Part shown: positions 14,364 to 18,905 of the stretch, in pieces | Position numbering within the stretch: the first letter of the stretch is position 1 | Layout of the letters: every line of letters begins with the position of its first letter | From: Chlamydiota bacterium | GTDB taxonomy: Bacteria; Chlamydiota; Chlamydiia; Chlamydiales; VGMA01 | Direction of reading: 5' to 3' | DNA length: 18,905 bases | NCBI GenBank assembly: GCA_016866575.1 | Contig: VGMA01000012.1 | Coordinates: 1-18,905, forward strand | Notes under the pieces: generated by a model | Database searches by the model: none | What the model was told of the DNA's origin: nothing | The model's input: only the letters and a program-made list of their open reading frames with translations | Position numbers and translations under genes: made by a program

Positions 14364-15968
14364 ATGGCTTCAGATGATAGCTGCAAGAGCGTAAGCCGAT
14401 TTGCGCTCCATTTTCTTACAGGGACCTTTATAAGCCGAGTTAGCGGTATGCTTCGGGACATATCGATGGCATTTTGTTTTGGAGCTTCTTCAGCAGTCGC
14501 GTCATTTTTAGTAGCTTTTCGCCTAGCAAATCTTTTAAGAAGGCTTTTTGGAGAGGGAGCTTTACTCAACGGTTTTATCCCTTTTTTTGAAAAAATTCGT
14601 AAGCAATCACCTGAAGAAGCTGCCCGGTTTTTTCGCGATCTGTTTTTTTCTTTAGCAATTTTTTTAACTTTAATTGTGGTTGGCTTAGAGGCCGTTTGCA
14701 TCAGTATTTTAGGATCAAATTTATTGTCAGCTGACGCTAAAGAAGTTCTTTACTTAACCATGCTGATGCTTCCTGGTATATTATTTATTTGTCTATTTGG
14801 ATTGACAAGTGCACTTTTAGAGTGTGAAAGAAATTTTTTCATACCGGGGGTAGCGCCCGTTGCATTCAACCTTGTTTGGATCGCAGCGATTTGGGCTTTT
14901 TATCAATTTTCGGCCTATAGCGCTATGATCGCAATTTCTTGCGCTATTGTTGCCGCATTTTTTTTACAATGTCTAGTGACCATACCGGCTGTATTGAGGT
15001 ATTTAAAAAAACATTTAGATACTAGCGAATGGATGAGACCAAATCTTTTTGCCCCAGAACTTAAAACCATGATATCACCGCTTCTTTTAGGAGTAGTGGG
15101 TGTGGCAGCGGTGCAAGTCAATAGTGCTGTAGATGTCATCATTGCAAGATTTGCTTCGCTTTCAGGTCCGGCTTACTTAAGTTATGCTCATCGCCTTCAG
15201 CAGCTTCCACTTGCGTTATTTGGCATTGCTATAGCATCGGCATTGATGCCAGCTTTGTCGAGAAGCGTGAAAAACGATGACAGTGAAAGCTATCACCGCT
15301 TGATGAGTTTTGCTCTTTCACGTACTTGGAGCTTTTTGATGCCAACAACTATGGCAATTTTTGTTCTAGGAGCTGCTTCTGTGAATTTGATTTATGGACA
15401 TGGAAATTTTGATCCTCATGCGACTTTGCAGACAACCCTTTGTCTTTGGGGGTATGGAATCGGGTTGATACCTGCTGCATTTGTTCTTCTACTAGCACCC
15501 TCTTTTTATGCGAGAGAAGATTTTTGGACCCCGACAAAAGCCTCTATTTATGCAGTGATTTGTAACACTGTGCTCAATACTATTTTTGTTTTCGGCCTCT
15601 CTTTAGGCCCTTTGAGCATTGCACTTGCAACAAGTTTTTCTTCGCTTTTCAATTTGCTCTATCTTCTCAAAGAAGAGAGGGTGTTTTCGATAAAGCCCCT
15701 TTTGCCTTCTTTTATAAGACTTTTAGGAGCTGCTCTCTTCGCGGCCCTTTTGGTGTTGGGTATCGATGTGTTTGTGTGCCAAGATCCTACCTTTTGGATT
15801 ATGTTGAACAAAGAATCTACGACATTTTGTAGACTTTTTTCAGAGCAAATCAGGCAATTTATTTTGCTAACTAGCACCTTCGGCATCTCTTTTTTGCTCT
15901 TTTGCTATCTTTTGAAAGCAGAAGCTGTTTTGGATCTATTTAGATTTTTTCGACAAGAAGAAGCTTGA
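14364..15968 (+). CDS. murJ: Lipid II flippase MurJ (MviN family)
   Basis: 534 residues with many hydrophobic segments, consistent with 14 membrane helices. The family N-terminus is clear: SRVSGMLRDISMAFCFGA, then VAFRLANLLRRLFGEGALLNGF. Arginines R25, R31 and R59 keep the spacing of the essential R18, R24 and R52 of E. coli MurJ, and R277 in YAHRLQQLP matches R270. MurJ flips the lipid-linked peptidoglycan precursor across the inner membrane. It implies a retained peptidoglycan pathway for division, as known in chlamydiae. The ATG has only a weak ribosome binding site. It is divergent from rpmB across a 93-base gap. A short hairpin (AAGAAG/CTTCTT, 15958-15975) overlaps the stop and is a poor terminator. 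Confidence 0.96.
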   Translation: MASDDSCKSVSRFALHFLTGTFISRVSGMLRDISMAFCFGASSAVASFLVAFRLANLLRRLFGEGALLNGFIPFFEKIRKQSPEEAARFFRDLFFSLAIFLTLIVVGLEAVCISILGSNLLSADAKEVLYLTMLMLPGILFICLFGLTSALLECERNFFIPGVAPVAFNLVWIAAIWAFYQFSAYSAMIAISCAIVAAFFLQCLVTIPAVLRYLKKHLDTSEWMRPNLFAPELKTMISPLLLGVVGVAAVQVNSAVDVIIARFASLSGPAYLSYAHRLQQLPLALFGIAIASALMPALSRSVKNDDSESYHRLMSFALSRTWSFLMPTTMAIFVLGAASVNLIYGHGNFDPHATLQTTLCLWGYGIGLIPAAFVLLLAPSFYAREDFWTPTKASIYAVICNTVLNTIFVFGLSLGPLSIALATSFSSLFNLLYLLKEERVFSIKPLLPSFIRLLGAALFAALLVLGIDVFVCQDPTFWIMLNKESTTFCRLFSEQIRQFILLTSTFGISFLLFCYLLKAEAVLDLFRFFRQEEA

Positions 15969-16067
15969 TCTTCTTATTTTGAAGTCTTTCGTTTTCAAAT
16001 AATTAATATACACAAGAAAAGCCGGGGGTTGTAAAAAAATATTTTTCAAAGTAATGTCCGGATTACT

Positions 16068-17459
16068 ATGCGTAAATTTGACGTTGCGATCATCGGTTCA
16101 GGACCTGCGGGGCAAAAAGCAGCTATGCAGTCAGCGAAGCTTGGCAAAAAGGTCGTAGTCATTGAAAAAGATCTTATCGGTGGAGCAAGTCTACATACAG
16201 GCACGATGCCTTCAAAATCATTACGCGAAGCGATTTTGGATCTTACTGGTTTTCATACAAGAAGCTTTTATGCAGACTCGTATCAGCCTAAAAAAGTTTC
16301 GATCAACGACTTGAACCACAGACTCAATTTCATTATCAACTTACAAAAAAATCAGCTACTGAGACAGTTTGAGAAAAACGAGGTGGAAATTCTCTATGGA
16401 GCTGCTCGCTTTTTAGATCATGAACATTTAAAAATAGTAGATCATGAAGGAAAGCTTGTTGAGGAAATCTACGCAGAAAAAACGATCATTGCGGCTGGTT
16501 CAAAACCGAGAAATCCAACAGATATCCCGTTTGATGGAAAAGTGATTTGCGATTCTTCACAATTACTCAAGATCGGCCATATTCCTGAATCGGTTATTGT
16601 GCTAGGGGCCGGAGTGGTTGGTATGGAGTATGCCAGCTTTTTTTGCATGCTTGGGGCAAAAGTCACTGTGCTAGATCGCAGATCTCATATTCTCCCTTTT
16701 TTGGATGTCGAGGTGGGTAAATACCTAGAACTTGCTTTGCAAAAAAGTGGATTGGAATTTGTCGCTGAAAAAGAAATCGAGAATGTATCGATTGAAAATG
16801 GTCTTGCAAATGTTGTCTGTAAAGATCAAAGCCGATATCAAGCAGAAACGCTTCTTTTTTCTTTAGGTCGTGAGGCTCATGCAGATATGCTTGGTTTAGA
16901 TCAAGCAGGGGTCAAATTAAACGAGCGCGGATACATCGAAGTGAATGATTTTTTTCAGACAAAAAGAGAAAATATTTATGCTGTCGGTGACGTGATCGGA
17001 GGGCCAAGTTTGGCATCCACAAGCTTTGAGCAAGGAAGACTTGCGGCAAAACATGTCTGCGGTTTCGAGAGTCATTTGTTCCCCAAAAAGTACCCTTATG
17101 GAATTTATACCATTCCAGAAATTTCTTCATGTGGGTATACTGAAGAAGATCTCAAACGGCTAGGTTACCATTATGAGGTCGGACGTGCATATTATTATGA
17201 AATTGCACGTAACCACATTGCAGGCAACGAACCCGGATTTTTTAAAATACTCTTCCACGCAGAAACGTTGGAAATTTTGGGAATCCACATCATAGGACGC
17301 GGTGCAACAGAAGTGATTCACATCGGGCAAGTAGCAATGTCGTTTAATGCAAAAATAGAGTACTTTGTCGATCAGATTTTTAATTATCCTACGTTCGCTG
17401 AAGGCTATAGAATAGCCGGATTGAACGGATTTAACAAAATTTCAAAGAGAAGAGGGTAG
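16068..17459 (+). CDS. sthA: Soluble pyridine nucleotide transhydrogenase-like flavoprotein
   Basis: 463 residues, of the class I pyridine nucleotide-disulfide oxidoreductase fold. FAD-binding GSGPAG is at 10-15, with E33 for the ribose, and AVGDVIGGPSLAST nearer the C-terminus. The second dinucleotide-binding site is VLGAGVVGMEYASFF, followed by VLDRR. The disulfide position reads GGASLHTGTMPSKSLR, with no cysteine at either site, so it cannot be lipoamide dehydrogenase, glutathione or mercuric reductase. The usual catalytic H-P-T is N-Y-P-T, and GATEVIHIGQ is present; both are typical of SthA, which transfers hydride between NADPH and NAD+ to balance the pools. The downstream gene starts at the base after the stop, so the two form an operon. 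Confidence 0.9.
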   Translation: MRKFDVAIIGSGPAGQKAAMQSAKLGKKVVVIEKDLIGGASLHTGTMPSKSLREAILDLTGFHTRSFYADSYQPKKVSINDLNHRLNFIINLQKNQLLRQFEKNEVEILYGAARFLDHEHLKIVDHEGKLVEEIYAEKTIIAAGSKPRNPTDIPFDGKVICDSSQLLKIGHIPESVIVLGAGVVGMEYASFFCMLGAKVTVLDRRSHILPFLDVEVGKYLELALQKSGLEFVAEKEIENVSIENGLANVVCKDQSRYQAETLLFSLGREAHADMLGLDQAGVKLNERGYIEVNDFFQTKRENIYAVGDVIGGPSLASTSFEQGRLAAKHVCGFESHLFPKKYPYGIYTIPEISSCGYTEEDLKRLGYHYEVGRAYYYEIARNHIAGNEPGFFKILFHAETLEILGIHIIGRGATEVIHIGQVAMSFNAKIEYFVDQIFNYPTFAEGYRIAGLNGFNKISKRRG

Positions 17460-17948
17460 ATGGCTATTTACAACATCTTTGACTATTATGAGAAAGAAAT
17501 ACAAGAAAATCCTTCTCATACTGCTAAACCTTCCATAGATCCAAGAGCTTTTGCTACCAACCACATTGATGAAAATTACATTCAAGGTACAGCAAGTTCT
17601 AAAGATCATTTTTTTTCAGCCCTAGCAGCTAGATTCTTCTTCTTACTTTTATTGATAGCAGATCTTCTTTGGGGCATTTATGCAATCGCCTCTTTTGTGG
17701 TGAAGCTTTCCTTGCATCTACTCTTTTTTGGTAGAGTCAATTTCTTAAAAAGAGCGGTAGCTAGATCTTGGCTTTCCATTAAACGTGCACTTGTATGTGC
17801 TATTTCTCTTTTAGTGGCAATTTTCAGTCCAGCCCTCGGTATCATGTTTTCATGCATGTATTTCTTGATGTATGACAAAACAGGTGTCGATGAAGTCGTC
17901 CCATCTTCTTTAAGAGACCAGTTCAAAGAGCTTTTTCCAAGTAAATGA
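17460..17948 (+). CDS. Two-helix membrane protein, Inc-like hydrophobic profile
   Basis: 162 residues beginning at the base after the sthA stop, with AGAGGG upstream of the ATG. Residues 1-50 are hydrophilic (MAIYNIFDYYEKEIQ at the start). Two hydrophobic stretches follow at about 57-90 and 111-138, separated by a basic loop (NFLKRAVARSWLSIKR), then a 24-residue acidic tail. A bilobed hydrophobic domain with both ends on one side is the profile of chlamydial inclusion membrane proteins, though ordinary inner-membrane proteins can look the same. No family recognised. Coupling to a metabolic enzyme argues mildly for a housekeeping membrane role. The stop codon lies inside a strong hairpin. Confidence 0.82.
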   Translation: MAIYNIFDYYEKEIQENPSHTAKPSIDPRAFATNHIDENYIQGTASSKDHFFSALAARFFFLLLLIADLLWGIYAIASFVVKLSLHLLFFGRVNFLKRAVARSWLSIKRALVCAISLLVAIFSPALGIMFSCMYFLMYDKTGVDEVVPSSLRDQFKELFPSK

Positions 17949-17970
17949 TCTTGTTTCAAAGATCATTTAC
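17941..17970. terminator. Hairpin between convergent genes
   Basis: GTAAATGATCTT (17941-17952) is the exact complement of AAGATCATTTAC (17959-17970): a 12-bp stem with loop GTTTCA. It overlaps the stop of the membrane-protein gene and lies 6 bases beyond the stop of the last cysteine-rich gene. Neither strand has a T run after it, so it may block read-through or protect 3' ends rather than be a canonical terminator. Confidence 0.45.
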
Positions 17971-17976
17971 CTAAAA

Positions 17977-18162
17977 TTAGCTACAATCACAAATAGATGT
18001 TGGTATTGTAGCTAAGCAAAAGCAAAGTGCATCTTGTGTAAAGTAGTGCTCTTTAAGACAAGAACATACCATTTCGATGGATCCATTTTTGGTGTTTAGA
18101 TTTTTAGTGAGACAGTTGTAATAATTATCTGAGCATAGCTCTTGATCATCACTTAAGTTCAT
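17977..18162 (-). CDS. Small eight-cysteine protein 4 of cluster
   Basis: 61 residues, last in the transcribed order. Hydrophilic acidic N-terminus (MNLSDDQEL), then C-x6-C (C10, C17), a 15-residue loop, and three C-x-C pairs: CSC, CFC and CDC, the last one residue from the C-terminus. The first two pairs are each followed by leucine. No signal peptide or membrane segment. The ribosome binding site is weak. It lies 51 bases after gene 3. The middle (EMVCSCLKEHY) closely resembles gene 3's SDMCSCLETIY, supporting common descent. No family recognised. C-x-C pairs are typical of metallothionein-like or thiol-rich metal-binding proteins, but a disulfide-bonded exported peptide is equally possible. 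Confidence 0.7.
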   Translation of the reverse strand: MNLSDDQELCSDNYYNCLTKNLNTKNGSIEMVCSCLKEHYFTQDALCFCLATIPTSICDCS

Positions 18163-18213
18163 AGGTTTATCTTATTAGAATTTTGAAGTTTTTTTTTGAC
18201 ATGTATTGAAAAG

Positions 18214-18435
18214 TTATTGCCGTTTTTTTTGTAAAAATGCACATCCGCAAAGCATGTAATAATAATCGTCATAAATCGTTTCTAAACAACTACACATATC
18301 ACTTAAAGTTGGGTAGGTCTCTAGCATGCAGTTGCAAGATTTTTGATATTGATTTGCGTCAAAATTTTCAAAACAACTTGTTATGGTATTACTGCATCCA
18401 TCTATATTGAAATTCGTTTGAGAATGTTTTTTCAT
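18214..18435 (-). CDS. Small eight-cysteine protein 3 of cluster
   Basis: 73 residues from the ATG at 18435, preceded by GGAG five bases upstream. The frame extends to an ATG at 18540, and that extra part looks signal-like (KKIIAFVLLSL), but it lies inside gene 2 and lacks a ribosome binding site, so the short start is preferred. The pattern is C-x6-C, a 12-residue loop, then CNC, CSC and CGC, followed by a basic tail (AFLQKKRQ) that the others lack. Tyrosine-rich between the last pairs (IYDDYYYML). Starts 25 bases after gene 2 ends. Function unknown. Confidence 0.72.
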   Translation of the reverse strand: MKKHSQTNFNIDGCSNTITSCFENFDANQYQKSCNCMLETYPTLSDMCSCLETIYDDYYYMLCGCAFLQKKRQ

Positions 18436-18460
18436 CTTGGCTCCATTTTTACTAAAGGTA

Positions 18461-18637
18461 TCAGTTACATGGACAATAATCTGTGAAGTCAAAGACAGTA
18501 ATACAAAAGCAATAATCTTCTTTTGTGATACTTTGGACACAATTACAAAAATCTATCCCTTTTTCAGGATATTTATTGCGGCAAAATATCAATATTGAAT
18601 AGCACTCATCATATGTAATCGAATTGTTATTTTCCAT
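18461..18637 (-). CDS. Small eight-cysteine protein 2 of cluster
   Basis: 58 residues, the shortest member. MENNNSITYDE is followed by C-x6-C, an 11-residue loop, and CNC, CFC, CPC, ending in one asparagine. The ATG at 18637 comes two bases after the stop of gene 1 (TAA, AA, ATG), with GTGGA as a possible ribosome binding site inside the end of gene 1, so the two are probably coupled. The frame is open five codons farther upstream, but those overlap gene 1. No signal peptide; hydrophobic residues are scattered between cysteines. Confidence 0.72.
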   Translation of the reverse strand: MENNNSITYDECYSILIFCRNKYPEKGIDFCNCVQSITKEDYCFCITVFDFTDYCPCN

Positions 18638-18639
18638 TT

Positions 18640-18831
18640 TTAGCATCCACAAGAATCTGTTGATACATTTGCTAACTTGAGCAGCTTAATACAAGTGCAT
18701 ACGTCGTCAAAATATGCATGCATACACTCACAGTAACTCGTAGTTGTATGATTGCAGATTAAATCAGCAGACGCGCAATTCTGAGCTGTGCTTTCATATT
18801 TTTTTTCTGAATTTAGATTTTTGTTTCCCAT
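18640..18831 (-). CDS. Small eight-cysteine protein 1 of cluster
   Basis: 63 residues, first in the transcribed order. The ATG at 18831 is chosen over one at 18855 because AAGGAG lies exactly six bases before it. The hydrophilic N-terminus (MGNKNLNSEKKYESTAQN) has no export signal. Then C-x6-C (C19, C26), a 7-residue loop, and CEC, CTC and CGC, the last cysteine being the final residue. Acidic and aromatic residues sit between pairs (MHAYFDDV). Same cysteine order as its three neighbours, though the loops share almost no sequence. Unrecognised family. Confidence 0.74.
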   Translation of the reverse strand: MGNKNLNSEKKYESTAQNCASADLICNHTTTSYCECMHAYFDDVCTCIKLLKLANVSTDSCGC

Positions 18832-18837
18832 AAAGGG

Positions 18838-18874
18838 CTCCTTTATTTGATTCAATTAAGAGCTTTAAATTGAA
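18838..18874 (-). promoter_or_regulatory. Leader of the cysteine-rich cluster: Shine-Dalgarno site and dyad
   Basis: AAGGAG on the minus strand (complement of 18838-18843) is a near-ideal ribosome binding site for gene 1. Directly upstream, TTCAATT (18851-18857) and AATTGAA (18868-18874) form a dyad around an A/T-rich centre that is itself partly symmetric. It could be an operator or a leader hairpin. I could not identify convincing -35 and -10 boxes in the remaining bases before the window ends. Confidence 0.4.
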
Positions 18875-18905
18875 CAGATATTATGATTTTCTTTTTTTTT
18901 ATATT

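Noticed and set aside
14324..14701. Long minus-strand open frame opposite the murJ 5' end
   Set aside because: It is the low-complexity, basic antisense shadow of a strongly conserved murJ N-terminus and has no supporting signals.
18200..18230. Perfect TTGACA on the plus strand as a promoter
   Set aside because: No -10 box lies 16-18 bases downstream and no plus-strand gene follows.
18436..18540. Signal peptide on cysteine-rich protein 3 from the upstream in-frame ATG
   Set aside because: The segment lies inside gene 2, whose cysteines need the other frame, and a Shine-Dalgarno site marks ATG 18435.

Overview
The window is AT-rich, gene-dense bacterial DNA, most likely from a chlamydia-like organism (phylum Chlamydiota, outside the family Chlamydiaceae). 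The pointers are a methionine aminopeptidase with an N-terminal SEC-C zinc motif; the groupings of map with a MarC-family gene and of rpmB with a small HKD phospholipase-D gene, both of which I recall from chlamydial genomes; and several small membrane proteins with C-terminal or bilobed hydrophobic segments. This is inference from gene content, and I cannot name a genus.

Layout. Positions 1-5235 (+) hold two tandem paralogues of a large protein made of about 30-residue helical repeats followed by a shared C-terminal region of about 600 residues; the first is cut by the window edge. htpX (membrane metalloprotease) follows on the minus strand with its own terminator. Positions 6462-9698 (+) form a compact run: a small unknown protein translationally coupled to an M20 dipeptidase, a four-helix membrane protein with a long coiled coil, and two overlapping PAS-only proteins whose first ribosome binding site lies in a predicted hairpin. 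Two short genes with C-terminal membrane segments follow, each behind a near-consensus sigma70-type promoter; the first (9796-10263) carries an in-frame TAA and is read as a pseudogene.

Positions 10796-14270 (-) are a housekeeping block transcribed rpmB, HKD phospholipase-D protein, MarC family, truA, map. rpmB has a good promoter and a terminator hairpin that falls inside the start of the downstream gene. murJ (lipid II flippase) diverges from rpmB, followed by an SthA-type transhydrogenase and a coupled two-helix membrane protein.

The most unusual part is the right end, 17977-18831 (-): four consecutive tiny genes of 58-73 codons. Each encodes a signal-less protein with the same eight-cysteine pattern, C-x6-C followed by three C-x-C pairs. 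The loops between cysteines vary in length and sequence while the cysteines are invariant. I recognise no family for them. They look like a tandemly duplicated set of small metal-binding or redox-active proteins, or exported peptides.

No stretch without a gene exceeds about 175 bases, and I saw no tRNA, rRNA, insertion sequence or CRISPR array.
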